DNA from: Comamonas thiooxydans
Lineage (GTDB): Bacteria > Pseudomonadota > Gammaproteobacteria > Burkholderiales > Burkholderiaceae_C
Assembly (NCBI RefSeq): GCF_002157685.2
Contig: NZ_AP026738.1
Span: 1,922,001-1,986,000 of the forward strand
Direction: 5' to 3'
DNA length: 64,000 nt
Shown: positions 16,593-25,968 of the stretch, in pieces
How positions within the stretch are numbered: position 1 is the first letter of the stretch
Layout of the letters: each line of letters opens with the position of its first letter
Made by a program: the position numbers and the translations under genes
Notes under the pieces: model-generated
What the model was told of the DNA's origin: nothing
The model's database searches: none
What the model saw: the letters and a program-made list of their open reading frames with translations, nothing else

Positions 16593-16925
16593 ATGTTCAA
16601 CAAAGGACAACTCGCCGGTTTGATGAAGCAAGCTCAGGCCATGCAGGACAACCTGAAGAAGGCTCAGGAAGAGCTGGGCAATATCGAAGTCGAAGGCGAA
16701 TCCGGTGCCGGTCTGGTCAAGGTCGTGATGACTTGCAAGCATGACGTCAAGCGCATCACCATCGACCCCAGCCTGCTGGCCGAAGACAAGGACATGCTGG
16801 AAGACCTGGTGGCTGCCGCCTTCAACGCGGCCGTGCGCAAGGCGGAAGAGACCTCCAACGAGAAGATGGGCAAGATCACTGCTGGTATGCCCGGCCTGCC
16901 CGGCGGGATGAAGTTCCCGTTTTAA
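16593..16925 (+). CDS. ybaB: YbaB/EbfC-family nucleoid-associated protein
   Basis: The 110-residue protein matches the YbaB/EbfC family of small dimeric DNA-binding proteins in length and layout. The N-terminus is Met/Gln-rich and helical ([20 protein letters not shown]), the central sheet has [14 protein letters not shown], and a C-terminal helix precedes a Gly/Met/Pro-rich tail ([10 protein letters not shown]). An AAGGA ribosome site lies at 16581-16585, eight bases before ATG. It sits 27 bp after dnaX and upstream of recR, the standard order. Confidence 0.93.
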   Translation: MFNKGQLAGLMKQAQAMQDNLKKAQEELGNIEVEGESGAGLVKVVMTCKHDVKRITIDPSLLAEDKDMLEDLVAAAFNAAVRKAEETSNEKMGKITAGMPGLPGGMKFPF

Positions 16926-16929
16926 ACGG

Positions 16930-17035
16930 CTCCCCCCTGTGCGGCGAAGCCGCTTCCCCCTGAGGGGGACGGCAGCCTCGCTGCGCGGCGGCGCTTGCTT
17001 GCTGCCTCTGGCTTGGGGCATGCCAGCGTTGAGTG
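16930..17035. repeat. Intergenic REP-like palindromic repeat
   Basis: A GC-rich block with CCCCCTGTGCGGCGAAGCCG and CTTCCCCCTGAGGGGGACGG followed by GCTGCGCGGCGGCGC. It contains several overlapping hairpins (GCGGCGAAGCCGC, TCCCCCTGAGGGGGA). Similar blocks are widespread between genes in Comamonadaceae, as I recall. Only one copy is in this window, so the repeat nature rests on that recollection. Confidence 0.45.
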
Positions 17036-17112
17036 CAGTGTGCGAAATCCTGCATTCAAATATCAGGCGATCTCCGGGTCGCCTTTTTTCTGGTGACTGA
17101 AAGGACAAGCCT

Positions 17113-17703
17113 GTGTCTGATGTGCAATCTCTGGACGCCTTGATCGAGGCCTTGCGCCGACTGCCGGGCGTGGGCATCAAGTCGGCGCAGCGTATGGCGT
17201 TTCATTTGCTGCAGCGTGATCAGGCTGGTGCGCTGCAGCTGGCGCGGGCGTTGGATTCTGCGGTGAACTCTGTTCATCACTGCGAGCGCTGCCATACGTT
17301 TACGGAAGGCGCGATCTGCAGCATCTGTGATGACGCCGGGCGCGACGGGGCTCGGCTGTGCGTGGTCGAGGCTCCGGCCGATCTGGCTGCCATGGAGCGC
17401 ACGGGGGCCTATCAGGGCTATTACTATGTGCTGATGGGGCGACTGTCCCCGCTCGACGGCGTGGGTCCCAAGGAAATCGGCATGAAGCAGTTGCTGGAGC
17501 GTGCCTGTGATGGCGTGGTGCAGGAGGTGATTCTGGCCACCAGCTTCACGGCAGAGGGCGAGGCCACAGCCCATGCTGTCAGCGAGGCGCTCAAGTCGCG
17601 CGGCATTCTGGTTACGCGGCTGGCGCGTGGTGTGCCGATAGGCAGCGAACTTGAATATGTGGATCTCGGCACGATTGCCCACGCGCTGGTGGACAGGCGC
17701 TGA
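17113..17703 (+). CDS. recR: Recombination protein RecR
   Basis: RecR works with RecF and RecO to load RecA at single-strand gaps. The 196-residue protein starts with GTG. It carries the N-terminal helix-hairpin-helix ([17 protein letters not shown]), a C4 zinc finger (C57, C60, C69, C72) and a Toprim domain beginning near residue 81 ([15 protein letters not shown]), with [15 protein letters not shown] behind it. Length and motif order are standard. It completes the dnaX-ybaB-recR cluster and is followed by a strong terminator. Confidence 0.95.
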   Translation: MSDVQSLDALIEALRRLPGVGIKSAQRMAFHLLQRDQAGALQLARALDSAVNSVHHCERCHTFTEGAICSICDDAGRDGARLCVVEAPADLAAMERTGAYQGYYYVLMGRLSPLDGVGPKEIGMKQLLERACDGVVQEVILATSFTAEGEATAHAVSEALKSRGILVTRLARGVPIGSELEYVDLGTIAHALVDRR

Positions 17704-17707
17704 AAAT

Positions 17708-17775
17708 ATCGCTTGAATTGGCTGCCAGCGCTTTGAAATCAGGCGTGTGCTGCTATTGATTTCTTTGAGAGAGCA
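17708..17775. repeat. Degenerate copy of the short dispersed AGCGCTT/CTATTGAT element
   Basis: The stretch between recR and its terminator carries GCTTGAATTGGCTGCCAGCGCTT and TGCTATTGATT. These words recur at other intergenic sites in the window (25164-25190, 41325-41372, 58126-58216). The assignment to one family is by eye. Confidence 0.35.
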
Positions 17776-17780
17776 GAAAT

Positions 17781-17819
17781 AAAAAAGCCCGCTGGTTTTT
17801 GCGAACAGCGGGCTTTTTT
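17781..17819. terminator. Bidirectional terminator between recR and mltD
   Basis: AAAAAAGCCCGCTG (17781-17794) pairs with CAGCGGGCTTTTTT (17806-17819) around an 11-base loop. A-rich and T-rich flanks on both sides suit the convergent recR and mltD genes. Confidence 0.9.
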
Positions 17820-17833
17820 GCGGGCGGCGAAGC

Positions 17834-19366
17834 TTATTTGCGCTTCTTGGCCGGTGTACCGCCACGAGCCTTGGGTTCGCTCTTGCCGCCACGGGGAGCG
17901 GGCGCGCTGCTGGCTCTGGCGTTCTTGCTGGCGGCTGCCACCTTGCTGCCGCCACGGGTGTTGCGGGCTGACTCGCGTGGGCTGTCGTTGGCTTCGGCGC
18001 GTGCGCTGCGGGCGGCGCGGCTGGGCAGGTAGGCAATCAGCGACTGGCCGGGGCGCAAGGATGCCGTGGACTTGAGGTCGTTCCAGTCCGCGAGGTTGGA
18101 GACGCTGATGCCATAGCGGCTGGCCACGCTGACCAGGGTATCGCGCTTGCGCGCCTTGACCGTGGTACGCACGGTCACGACTTCAGGGGCGAAGGAGATC
18201 TGACCGTTGTCTGCCACATGGCCGGGCACATCGGTCTTGACATTGGCATCGCGCGGCACCATCAGGGTCGAGCCGGCCTTGATCAGCATGCGCGGCGGGA
18301 TGTTGTTGATGGCGCGCAGGTCGGCTTCGCCCAGGCCTGCGCGCTGGGCGGCTTCGGCCACGGTGATGGTGGTGGGCACGGTCCATACCGTCCAGCTGGC
18401 AAACTGGCCTTCGCTATAGGCCTGCAGATTGCGGCGGAAAACCTTGGCGTTGTCCCAGGGCAGCAGCACCTGTGGCGTGGCGCGCGCAAAGATCACCGGT
18501 TTGTGAAAGCTGGGGTTGAGTGCCTTGAAGTCCTTGACGCTGACATCGGCCAGCTTGGCCACCAGCTCCACGTCGATGTCGTGCGGCAGATCCACGGCCT
18601 GGAAATAGGGGTGGTTCTCGATGATGGGAAGCTCGGTGTTGAACTTCTCGGGTTCGGCCACGATGTTCTTGACGGCTTGAAGCTTGGGCACGTAGTTGCG
18701 GGTTTCGGCCGGCATCTGCAGGTCGAGGTAGCCGGCGGGCTGGCCCAGCTTTTCATTGCGCTTGATGGCGCGGCCCACGCTGCCTTCGCCCCAGTTATAG
18801 GCGGCCAGGGCCAGATGCCAGTCGCCGAACATGTTGTAGAGCTTTTGCAGATAGTCGAGCGCGGCACGGGTCGAGGCCAGCACATCGCGGCGATCGTCGC
18901 GGAAGACATTCTGCTTGAGGTCGAAATAGGTGCCCGTGGCCGGCATGAACTGCCACATGCCGGCGGCCTTGGCGCTGGATACGGCCTGAGGGTTGAAGGC
19001 GCTCTCGATGAAGGGCAGCAGCGCCAGCTCTGTCGGCATATTGCGGCGCTCCAGCTCCTCGACGATGTGGAACAGGTATTTGCTCGACCGCTCCGTCATG
19101 CGCTGGATGTAGTCGGGGCGCGTGGCATACCACTGCTCCTGGTTCTGGACCAGATCCTGCTCAAGGTTGGGCATGGCAAAGCCCTTGCGGATACGCACCC
19201 AGAGGTCGCCCGTGGCTTCCAGTTCTGCGACTTCGGAGCTGCCGACTTTGCCCTGGCCCAGGGGTTTGAGCGGGCCGTTCGGATACATGGGGTCGACGCT
19301 GCTGGTGGTGGCGCAGCCGGTCAATATCAGTGCGCTTGTCAGCAGCAGGGTGGATAGCAGCTTCAT
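17834..19366 (-). CDS. mltD: Membrane-bound lytic murein transglycosylase D, LysM-containing lipoprotein
   Basis: MltD cleaves peptidoglycan glycan strands to 1,6-anhydro products from the outer membrane. From the ATG at 19366 the protein has 510 residues, with a lipoprotein signal whose lipobox LTGC ends at C18. An in-frame ATG at 19384 would add six residues. The SLT domain has the catalytic Glu at E121 (PFIESAFNPQA) and then AAGMWQFMPATG. LysM-like repeats lie at about 235-275, 295-340 and 375-425. The tail is Arg/Ala/Ser/Lys-rich and basic (last 70 residues). The start overlaps the gloB stop as TGATG, so the two are translationally coupled. Confidence 0.92.
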   Translation of the reverse strand: MKLLSTLLLTSALILTGCATTSSVDPMYPNGPLKPLGQGKVGSSEVAELEATGDLWVRIRKGFAMPNLEQDLVQNQEQWYATRPDYIQRMTERSSKYLFHIVEELERRNMPTELALLPFIESAFNPQAVSSAKAAGMWQFMPATGTYFDLKQNVFRDDRRDVLASTRAALDYLQKLYNMFGDWHLALAAYNWGEGSVGRAIKRNEKLGQPAGYLDLQMPAETRNYVPKLQAVKNIVAEPEKFNTELPIIENHPYFQAVDLPHDIDVELVAKLADVSVKDFKALNPSFHKPVIFARATPQVLLPWDNAKVFRRNLQAYSEGQFASWTVWTVPTTITVAEAAQRAGLGEADLRAINNIPPRMLIKAGSTLMVPRDANVKTDVPGHVADNGQISFAPEVVTVRTTVKARKRDTLVSVASRYGISVSNLADWNDLKSTASLRPGQSLIAYLPSRAARSARAEANDSPRESARNTRGGSKVAAASKNARASSAPAPRGGKSEPKARGGTPAKKRK

Positions 19367-20139
19367 CAGAAAACGTTTTTCCATTGGCGCAGGGTGCCCA
19401 GCACGCTGGCGGGGTCCTCGGGCCTGGTTTGGGGATCATGGTGCACGGCGGCTGCGATCACGTCGGCAGCGCGGCTTCGCATGAACGGGTTGATGGCCAG
19501 CTCGGTCTGCAATGTGGAGGGCAGCGTGGGCTGCCCGCTTTTGCGCAGTTGCTGGCAATGTTCCAGATACTGAGCCAGTTCCGGGTTGTTTGGTTCCACG
19601 GCCTGCGCAAATCGCAGGTTGGAAATTGTGTATTCATGTGCGCAGCACACCAGCGTGTTGGCGGGCAGGGCGGCAAGTGCGTCCAGCGAAGCCTGCATCT
19701 GCGCTGCCGTGCCTTCGAAAAGGCGGCCGCAGCCGCCCGAGAACAGTGTGTCGCCGCAGAACAGCAGAGGCTGGTCTTGCGCCTGGGTGCTGAAGAAGGC
19801 GATATGACCGCTGGTGTGTCCCGGCACATCAATGACCCGCCAGGGGCCTCCGAGCAGCTCCACGCTGTCGCCACCCTGCACTCGCGTGACGGGCTCGGGC
19901 AGGGACTCGTAGGCAGGGCCCCAGACGGGGGCACCGGTGGCCGCGCGAATGGCGTCAATGCCGCCCACATGGTCGGCATGATGGTGGGTGACTAAAATGC
20001 CCTGCAGTTTCAGACCCCGCTGTGCCAATGTGCTCAGCACAGGCTCGGCCTGACCCGGATCGACGACCACGGCATGTTCTGCATCGTGGAGCATCCAGAT
20101 GTAGTTGTCGGAAAAAGCGGGAATGGGCAACAGGTTCAT
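19366..20139 (-). CDS. gloB: Hydroxyacylglutathione hydrolase (glyoxalase II)
   Basis: GloB hydrolyses S-lactoylglutathione to lactate and glutathione, the second step of methylglyoxal detoxification. From the ATG at 20139 the protein has 257 residues. A TTG at 20148 would add three, but the family N-terminus MNLLPIPAFSDNYIW fits the ATG. The metallo-beta-lactamase metal motif THHHADH lies at residues 51-57, and further ligands are in PGHTSGH and CAHEYT. The C-terminal glutathione-binding helical domain ends in NPFMRSR and RQWKNVF. It is divergent from the methyltransferase gene at 20159, as gloB and yafS are in E. coli. Confidence 0.95.
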   Translation of the reverse strand: MNLLPIPAFSDNYIWMLHDAEHAVVVDPGQAEPVLSTLAQRGLKLQGILVTHHHADHVGGIDAIRAATGAPVWGPAYESLPEPVTRVQGGDSVELLGGPWRVIDVPGHTSGHIAFFSTQAQDQPLLFCGDTLFSGGCGRLFEGTAAQMQASLDALAALPANTLVCCAHEYTISNLRFAQAVEPNNPELAQYLEHCQQLRKSGQPTLPSTLQTELAINPFMRSRAADVIAAAVHHDPQTRPEDPASVLGTLRQWKNVF

Positions 20140-20158
20140 GAGCTGCAAAATTATAGAG

Positions 20159-20992
20159 ATGCATCACTGGACGGATTCAGCCCTCGGGCACTATCTCCTG
20201 GAATGGGAGCAGCAGCGCTTTGACGAGGCGGTGGCCGATATCTTTGGCTACCATGCCTTGCAGCTGGGCTTGCCACAGCTGCAAGGCCTGCGCGGCAACC
20301 GCATGCCTCATCGCTGGCTGGCGCTGGAGGGCCTCGATCCTGTTCCGGATGCAAAAGCAGGCACTGTAGCGCAAGCGAAGGCGACCGCAGTGTCGCCGCC
20401 GCTGCCGCCCGCTGATGAAGCACAGAATTTTGCCCCGTTGATGCCGGCGCTCAGAACCGCCCCGGAAGCCCTGCCTTTTGCCGAGGCCAGCCTCGACCTG
20501 CTGCTGATGCCGCATACGCTGGAGGCTTGCAACGATCCGCATGCCGCGCTGCGCGAGGCTGCGCGCGTGCTGGTGCCGGAAGGCAGACTGGTGATCAGCG
20601 GGCTGAACCCCTCCAGTCTGCTGGGCTTGCAGCGCCGGGTGGAGCGCAGTGCGGGTTATTTGCCGGACCTGAGCCTGGGTGTGGGCTACTGGCGTTTGCG
20701 CGATTGGCTGCGATTGCTGAGCTTCGAGATCGAAGCAGTGCAATTTGGCTGTTATCGTCCTGCCACTCAAAGTGAAAAGTGGCTGAGCCGCTGGCAGTTC
20801 ATGGAAGGCCTAGGCCACCGCTGCTGGCCGGTGATGGGGGGCGTCTATTGCGTGGTGGCCGTCAAGCGTGTGCAGGGCATGCGGTTGATGAGCCCGAGCT
20901 GGCGCAAGAGCAGCGTGCCGGCCGGAATGAAGGCGCCCGTGACCCAGAGGCAGCCGCCGGACATGTCCTGGCGTAACAAGGAAGAAAATTGA
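20159..20992 (+). CDS. SAM-dependent methyltransferase, YafS-like
   Basis: The 277-residue protein starts at ATG 20159. It has the late part of a class I methyltransferase fold: [18 protein letters not shown] (motif around the acidic residue and post-I region), then [20 protein letters not shown], typical of methyltransferase_11 members. The glycine-rich SAM motif I is not clear in the N-terminal half, where an Ala-rich insert stands (about residues 60-90), so activity is uncertain. Its place between gloB and rnhA matches E. coli yafS. Its 3' end overlaps the rnhA start. The substrate is unknown. Confidence 0.8.
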   Translation: MHHWTDSALGHYLLEWEQQRFDEAVADIFGYHALQLGLPQLQGLRGNRMPHRWLALEGLDPVPDAKAGTVAQAKATAVSPPLPPADEAQNFAPLMPALRTAPEALPFAEASLDLLLMPHTLEACNDPHAALREAARVLVPEGRLVISGLNPSSLLGLQRRVERSAGYLPDLSLGVGYWRLRDWLRLLSFEIEAVQFGCYRPATQSEKWLSRWQFMEGLGHRCWPVMGGVYCVVAVKRVQGMRLMSPSWRKSSVPAGMKAPVTQRQPPDMSWRNKEEN

Positions 20993-21438
20993 ATCAAGTT
21001 GTGATCTATACCGATGGTGCCTGCAAGGGCAATCCCGGCCCCGGCGGCTGGGGCGCATTGCTGCAGGCCGGATCGGCGCAGAAAGAACTCTTCGGTGGTG
21101 AACTGGGAACCACCAATAACCGCATGGAACTCAAGGCCGTGATCGAGGCGCTGTCCGCGCTCAAGCGTCCCTGCGATGTGGTGCTGTATCTGGACAGTCA
21201 GTACGTGCGCAAAGGCATTACCGAGTGGATACAGGGCTGGAAGGCCAAGGGCTGGGTTACCGCTTCCAAGGAACCCGTCAAGAATGTCGAACTCTGGAAG
21301 CAGCTGGACGCGCTGGTGCAGGGCAGCGGCCACCGTATCGACTGGCGCTGGGTCAAGGGTCATGCCGGAGACCCCGGCAATGAGCGCGCCGATGCGCTGG
21401 CCAACAAGGGCGTGGAGTTGGCGCTCAAGAACGGCTGA
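20989..21438 (+). CDS. rnhA: Ribonuclease HI
   Basis: RNase HI cuts the RNA strand of RNA-DNA hybrids. The 149-residue protein begins at a TTG (20989-20991) that overlaps the TGA of the preceding methyltransferase gene. The four carboxylates are present: D9 ([16 protein letters not shown]), E47 (NRMELKA), D69 (YLDSQYV) and D135 (NERADALAN), together with the catalytic-loop H125 in KGHAGDPGN. Length and motif spacing match the E. coli enzyme. Confidence 0.95.
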   Translation: MNQVVIYTDGACKGNPGPGGWGALLQAGSAQKELFGGELGTTNNRMELKAVIEALSALKRPCDVVLYLDSQYVRKGITEWIQGWKAKGWVTASKEPVKNVELWKQLDALVQGSGHRIDWRWVKGHAGDPGNERADALANKGVELALKNG

Positions 21439-21465
21439 GCCAGGAGCCGGGCCAGCTGCGCTGGC

Positions 21466-21792
21466 TCAGTTCGTGATCTGTGCCAGCGCTTCTTGGATCT
21501 GCTGCTCGGATTCGGGGCGCACGATGCGTGCCACTTCCTTGCCGTCACGCAGAAAAATCAGCGTGGGCCAGAGCTTGACGCGATAGCTGCGGCCCAGAGG
21601 CCGGCCGGGACCGTCTTCCACCTTGATGTGCGCCACTTCCGGCTGGGCCGCCAGCGCAGCCTGCAACAGCGGCTGGGCGCGCTGGCAGTGGCCGCACCAG
21701 GGGGTGCCGAATTCCAGCAAGTTCGCGCCCTTGAGCGCATCGATGGCCTGCCTTGTGGGTTCTGTGGCCCAGTGGGTGGCTTGGTATGGCAT
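21466..21792 (-). CDS. Thioredoxin-family protein
   Basis: The 108-residue protein starting at ATG 21792 has a thioredoxin fold with the active site WCGHC and the cis-proline loop WPTLIFLRDGKEV. CGHC is the dithiol pattern of protein disulfide isomerases and some bacterial thioredoxin-like proteins, and differs from the CGPC of TrxA. There is no signal peptide, so it should be cytoplasmic. It is on the strand opposite rnhA and 54 bp downstream of moeA, with which it may be co-transcribed. Partner proteins are unknown. Confidence 0.85.
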   Translation of the reverse strand: MPYQATHWATEPTRQAIDALKGANLLEFGTPWCGHCQRAQPLLQAALAAQPEVAHIKVEDGPGRPLGRSYRVKLWPTLIFLRDGKEVARIVRPESEQQIQEALAQITN

Positions 21793-21845
21793 GAAATATT
21801 TCCCAGAATGGATCGAGGGTCGAGGATCAGGCGGCAAGTCTGTCT

Positions 21846-23219
21846 TCAGATCAGACCCTGCAGCAGCAGGATGTTGACGGATTCTCCGGGCTGGACATCG
21901 CCACGCGCATCGTCCAGCACGATGATGCAGTCGGCTGCGACCATGGAGCTGAGCACCCCCGAGCCTTGCGGGCCCGTGGTGCGCACTGCGGCCTGACCCT
22001 TCTCGTCGAGTTCGAGCACGCCGCGCAGATATTCGGTACGGCCGGGGCGTTTGCGCAGGCGCTCGCTGCTGATCGCCTGCAGCAATGGCACGGGGGCGCC
22101 GCGTTCGCCTGCCAGCATGGCCAGGGCTGGGCGCACAAACATCAGAAAGCTCACCATGGCGGCCACCGGGTTGCCGGGCAGTCCCAGAAGCACCGCAGGG
22201 CGTTGGGTGGGTGGTGTATTGCCCTGACTTTGGGAGCTGTTTGCGCTTGTCTTGATCGGGATGCCTGCCGATTTGGTCAAGGAGATCCCGCCGGCGGGAG
22301 CGAGCAGCCCCACTGCCAGTGGCCGACCGGGGCGCATGGCCACACGCCAGAACTGCACGGTGCCCAGGCGCTGCAGCATCGCGCGGGTGTGATCGGCCTC
22401 GCCGGTGCTGATGCCGCCACTGGTCAGCACCACATCGGCCAGGGTGGCTGCTTCGCGCAGGCGCTCTTCCAGCGCGGTCGGCTCATCGGGCACGGCCCCC
22501 AGGTCCAGCACATGGGCGCCCAGGCGGCGTAGCAGCGCCTGCAGGCTGAAGCGGTTGCTGTCGTAGATGGCTCCCTCGCGCGGTTCGGCGCCGGGGCTCA
22601 GCAGCTCGTCTCCGGTGGAGAAGTAAGCCACGCTGAGTCTGCGCCGCACGCTGACCTGGCCCAGTCCCAGGCTGGCCAGCAGACCCAGGGCGGCCGGTGT
22701 GAGCCGCTGGCCGGCCTGCAGCGCCACAGAGCCTTGCTCCAGGTCTTCGCCGCGCAGGCGACGATTGGCGCCCGCATGCAGGGCACAGCCGTCAAACTGA
22801 ATGCACTCCTCGCCAGCGCTGGCCTGCTCATGGGCGACTACGGTATCCGCACCCACAGGCATGACGGCGCCCGTCATGATTTTCACGCATTGGCCTGCTC
22901 CAAGCCGGCCTTGCCACGGCCCGCCGGCCAGAGCCGTTCCCACCACACGCAGCATCAGTGGCTGGCCGGGCCGCACCTGCTCCAGTTCGCTGCCGGCAAA
23001 GGCATAGCCGTCCATGGCGCTGTTGTCATGAGGGGGGACATTGACGGGGCAGATCACATCGGCTGCCAGCACACGATCCAGAGCATCGGGCAGGGCGACG
23101 GTTTCCAGCTCGGCGACCGCACCCAGCGGCTGCAGCAGCGCCTGCAGCTGTTGCAGCACCTGGTCAGTGGTCAGCGTCTGGGCGCTGGTGGAGGCGGCAG
23201 GTTGAAAAGTCGCAGTCAT
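21846..23219 (-). CDS. moeA: Molybdopterin molybdenumtransferase MoeA, with an atypical insertion
   Basis: MoeA inserts molybdate into adenylated molybdopterin. From ATG 23219 the product has 457 residues, somewhat longer than the usual 400-420. Family motifs are present: PPHDNSAMDGYAF near residue 65, the GDEL segment, TSGGISTGEADHT, and GLPGNPVAAMVSF near 360. Between RPGRPLAVGLL and GLPGNP there is an extra stretch of about 30 residues rich in Ser, Thr, Gln and Asn. In E. coli MoeA these motifs are only a few residues apart. The DNA there (about 22205-22290) matches the dispersed palindromic element, which seems to have inserted in frame. It is grouped with mobA and moaA. Confidence 0.93.
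   Translation of the reverse strand: MTATFQPAASTSAQTLTTDQVLQQLQALLQPLGAVAELETVALPDALDRVLAADVICPVNVPPHDNSAMDGYAFAGSELEQVRPGQPLMLRVVGTALAGGPWQGRLGAGQCVKIMTGAVMPVGADTVVAHEQASAGEECIQFDGCALHAGANRRLRGEDLEQGSVALQAGQRLTPAALGLLASLGLGQVSVRRRLSVAYFSTGDELLSPGAEPREGAIYDSNRFSLQALLRRLGAHVLDLGAVPDEPTALEERLREAATLADVVLTSGGISTGEADHTRAMLQRLGTVQFWRVAMRPGRPLAVGLLAPAGGISLTKSAGIPIKTSANSSQSQGNTPPTQRPAVLLGLPGNPVAAMVSFLMFVRPALAMLAGERGAPVPLLQAISSERLRKRPGRTEYLRGVLELDEKGQAAVRTTGPQGSGVLSSMVAADCIIVLDDARGDVQPGESVNILLLQGLI
22230..22290. repeat. Short dispersed palindromic element inside moeA
   Basis: GGGAGCTGTTTGCGCTTG at 22232-22249 and the inverted relative CAAGGAGATCCC ending near 22290 resemble the ends of the element at 58126-58216 (GGAGCTGTTAGCGCTTG with CAAGCGCTGGCAGCTCC). 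It lies exactly in the extra segment of MoeA. Confidence 0.5.
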
Positions 23220-23306
23220 AACAGCAAAAAATAAAAAAACCTCATGACGGGATGCGGCCATGGGGCTGCGTGGCACTTTACGCTTTTGACTTGACGTGCC
23301 GGTGAA

Positions 23307-23972
23307 TCAGGATGGGCGTTCGGTGGCGATTTGCTCCAGATCAAGCAACTGGGCCAGCGTGTTGGCGTTGCTGAAGGCCTGCTCGTCTCCGGGACGGTCA
23401 AATACGGCCTGGGCGTTATGATGCTGGCCGGTCCAGGCGTCAATCTTGCGGCCGCCGCCGATGATGAAGCGCTCCAGGCTGGAGGCGAGCCCTGCCCGAA
23501 GCAGGCAGAACACGGGCTGGGGGCGCAGCTGTGGCGGCTGACCCGGCCGGGCATGCTCGGTATCCCAGCCGTGAGCGATGACGATATCGGCATCGCCGCG
23601 CGACGCCAGCATTCGCGTCGCCAGATCAAGGGGCAGTAGCGGCGTATCGCAGGGCACGCACAGCAGCCATGGCGTGCGGCAATGCGCGAGGCCGGCCATG
23701 AAGCCCGCCAACGGGCCGGGGTAGTCGGGCAGGCTGTCGGGGCAGACCTCGGCAGCCAGTGGCTGGCCCAGCTCGGCATAGGCTGCTGCATTCCGATTGG
23801 CATTGATGAGCAGGGGGCCGACCTGCGGTGCCAGGCGTTGCAATGCATGCAATGCCAGTGGCAAGCCTTGAAAGCTCTGCAGGCCCTTGTCCACGCCTCC
23901 CATGCGCGCGCCGCGCCCTCCAGCCAGCACGCAACCGGTGATCTGTTCAGGGGTGATGCGTGAGTCAGCCAC
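23307..23972 (-). CDS. mobA: Molybdenum cofactor guanylyltransferase
   Basis: MobA transfers GMP from GTP to Mo-molybdopterin, making the bis-MGD cofactor. The 221-residue protein has the nucleotidyltransferase loop [15 protein letters not shown] at residues 16-30 and the later PCDTPLLP metal-binding segment. Its start overlaps the moaA stop by 8 bp, so the two are translated together. The 88 bp to moeA downstream allow one moaA-mobA-moeA transcript. Confidence 0.94.
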   Translation of the reverse strand: MADSRITPEQITGCVLAGGRGARMGGVDKGLQSFQGLPLALHALQRLAPQVGPLLINANRNAAAYAELGQPLAAEVCPDSLPDYPGPLAGFMAGLAHCRTPWLLCVPCDTPLLPLDLATRMLASRGDADIVIAHGWDTEHARPGQPPQLRPQPVFCLLRAGLASSLERFIIGGGRKIDAWTGQHHNAQAVFDRPGDEQAFSNANTLAQLLDLEQIATERPS

Positions 23973-25107
23973 CGATATAGCTCATCTCGATGCGCCGACC
24001 TTGCCGCACCGGCGCCACATCGGGCGGCATCTCGCTGCGCAGCTGGGAGTAGCGATCGTCGCGCTGTTGCCAGATGGGGGCGATGGCGGCTGCAATCTCG
24101 GCATCGCTGGCACCGGTGCGCAGCAGGCTGCGCAAGTCCCAGCCCTGGCTGGCGAACAGGCACAGATAGAGCTGGCCCTCTGTGGACAGGCGTGCGCGGT
24201 TGCAGTCGCCGCAGAAAGCGTGGGTCACACTGCTGATGACGCCCACCTCGCCCAGCTGCTGATCATATTGACCGCTGGCGTCGGCATAGCCCCAGCGCAC
24301 GGCGGTCTCGCCGGGGGCGCTGGGCGCCAGCGGGATCAGCGGCAGCTCGGCACGCAGGCGCGCTATGACCTCGTCCGAGGGCAGAACCTCGTCCATGCGC
24401 CAGCCGTTGGTGGCACCCACGTCCATGTATTCGATGAAGCGCAGTGTGATTCCCGTGCCGCGGAAATAGCGGGCCATGGGCAGGATCTGGTCGTCATTGG
24501 TGCCGCGCTTGACCACCATGTTCACCTTGATGTGCGACAGGCCCGCGGTCTGTGCAGCCTCGATACCGGCCAGCACATCGGTCACGGGGAAGTCCACATC
24601 GTTCATGCGCCGGAACACGGCGTCATCCAGACCGTCAAGGCTGACGGTCACGCGATTCAGGCCGGCGTCCTTCAGGGCGCGTGCCTTGCGCGCCAGCAGC
24701 GAGGCGTTGGTGGTCAGTGTCAGGTCCAGCGGCTGGCCATCGGGCGTGCGCAGCTCGGCCAGCTGGGCAATCAGGGCTTCGATGTTCTTGCGCAGCAGCG
24801 GCTCGCCGCCAGTCAGGCGCAGCTTGCGCACGCCATGGGCGACAAAAAGCCTGGCCAGGCGCGTAATTTCCTCGAAGCTCAACAGCGAGCTGTGGGGCAG
24901 ATATTGGTAGTTCTTGTCGAAGACTTCCTTGGGCATGCAGTAGTTGCAGCGGAAGTTGCAGCGGTCGGTGACGCTGATGCGCAGGTCGCGCAAAGGCCGT
25001 CCCCATTGATCCTGCAGCAGCCCGGTGGGGGCCTGCAGGGGGCTGGGGACGATTGCGCTGCGGGCTGCCGCACGCTCATCGACCAAGGGGATCACACGTT
25101 CTGCCAT
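23965..25107 (-). CDS. moaA: GTP 3',8-cyclase MoaA
   Basis: MoaA is the radical-SAM enzyme that starts molybdopterin synthesis from GTP, acting with MoaC. The 380-residue protein has the N-terminal cluster cysteines C50, C54 and C57 (CNFRCNYC), the LTGGEPLLR motif near residue 92, and the C-terminal second cluster in [19 protein letters not shown]. It ends in the conserved Gly-Gly (SYIGG) needed for the reaction. It is the first gene of the moaA-mobA-moeA group. Confidence 0.96.
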   Translation of the reverse strand: MAERVIPLVDERAAARSAIVPSPLQAPTGLLQDQWGRPLRDLRISVTDRCNFRCNYCMPKEVFDKNYQYLPHSSLLSFEEITRLARLFVAHGVRKLRLTGGEPLLRKNIEALIAQLAELRTPDGQPLDLTLTTNASLLARKARALKDAGLNRVTVSLDGLDDAVFRRMNDVDFPVTDVLAGIEAAQTAGLSHIKVNMVVKRGTNDDQILPMARYFRGTGITLRFIEYMDVGATNGWRMDEVLPSDEVIARLRAELPLIPLAPSAPGETAVRWGYADASGQYDQQLGEVGVISSVTHAFCGDCNRARLSTEGQLYLCLFASQGWDLRSLLRTGASDAEIAAAIAPIWQQRDDRYSQLRSEMPPDVAPVRQGRRIEMSYIGG

Positions 25108-25163
25108 GTGCTCGATTGTGCCGCAAGAGCGAAGTCCGGGCCGGCTGCGGGCTTGTTGTGGGC

Positions 25164-25195
25164 TATCAAAATTGATAGCTGGTAGCGCTTGATGG
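25164..25195. repeat. Short dispersed palindromic element
   Basis: GCTATCA (25164-25170) and TGATAGC (25175-25181) form a perfect hairpin, followed by TGGTAGCGCTTGATGG. It is the cleanest intergenic copy of the element in the window and lies between the DUF2889 and moaA genes. Confidence 0.6.
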
Positions 25196-25204
25196 TATTG
25201 TGGA

Positions 25205-25786
25205 TCAGTCTTTTACAGTGGTTTCCACGGGTTGCTGAGCGAGCGGCTTCCAGCCCTTGAACTCGGGGTAGAACTCGGCGACGCCAGGGCCGTTGAAGTC
25301 CCAGCCCAGGCACTGGCCCAGATGGCGTGGCGGCAGGCCCGAGCCATTGGGGCCGAACTGGTTGAGCACGGTGTGAAAAGCGGGCGTTGCCATATTGAAC
25401 AGCAGCTCGCGCAGATGCGTGCAGCCCACTACCCCGCCCAGATTGTCGGCAATGGCGCGGCGCCAGCCGCGGGCTATGCAGCAGCCCACCATCTTCTGCA
25501 TGGACTTTGTGGCCTGGGGGCAGTGGCCCAGAGGGTGATCGTCCATGGCGGCATCTATGCCATGGACCACCATGTCGGCATCGATGGTCAGGCGGATCCA
25601 CATGTGATGAATCGGCTTGCCCGCTGGCACTTTGCGGCGGCCATGAAGCTCGATGTCATAGGTTTTCTGGTCGATCAGCTCGGCTTCCACGTCCCACATG
25701 CCGTCATCACGGGCATAGCCCCGGTATTTGACGTCGCGCATATTGATGGGGACTGGCTTGCGGCTGGCACTGGGAGGCAGGGGCAT
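25205..25786 (-). CDS. DUF2889 domain-containing protein
   Basis: From ATG 25786 the protein has 193 residues and matches the DUF2889 pattern: [21 protein letters not shown] at the start, then [22 protein letters not shown] and [13 protein letters not shown]. Conserved Cys and His residues (HCP, GCC, GCTH) could bind a metal. There is no signal peptide or membrane segment. Function is unknown. The reading frame stays open upstream for another 130 codons, but that part shows no family similarity and overlaps the Crp-like gene. Neighbours are a Crp/Fnr regulator and the molybdopterin genes. Confidence 0.82.
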   Translation of the reverse strand: MPLPPSASRKPVPINMRDVKYRGYARDDGMWDVEAELIDQKTYDIELHGRRKVPAGKPIHHMWIRLTIDADMVVHGIDAAMDDHPLGHCPQATKSMQKMVGCCIARGWRRAIADNLGGVVGCTHLRELLFNMATPAFHTVLNQFGPNGSGLPPRHLGQCLGWDFNGPGVAEFYPEFKGWKPLAQQPVETTVKD

Positions 25787-25968
25787 GGGGTATCCGTTGT
25801 TATGGCGGGCGACAACGACGGCATGTCGGAGCTCGGCTGGGTCGCCCGCGATGATCTTGAGCCGGGTCTGGTGCATCAGACCCGATTTCATTATCAAAGA
25901 GATAGCAGGCTTGTCCAGCACCAGGCGGACAGCGGGGCGGGGGCAACCCCGAGCCAGGCCGAAAGCGC

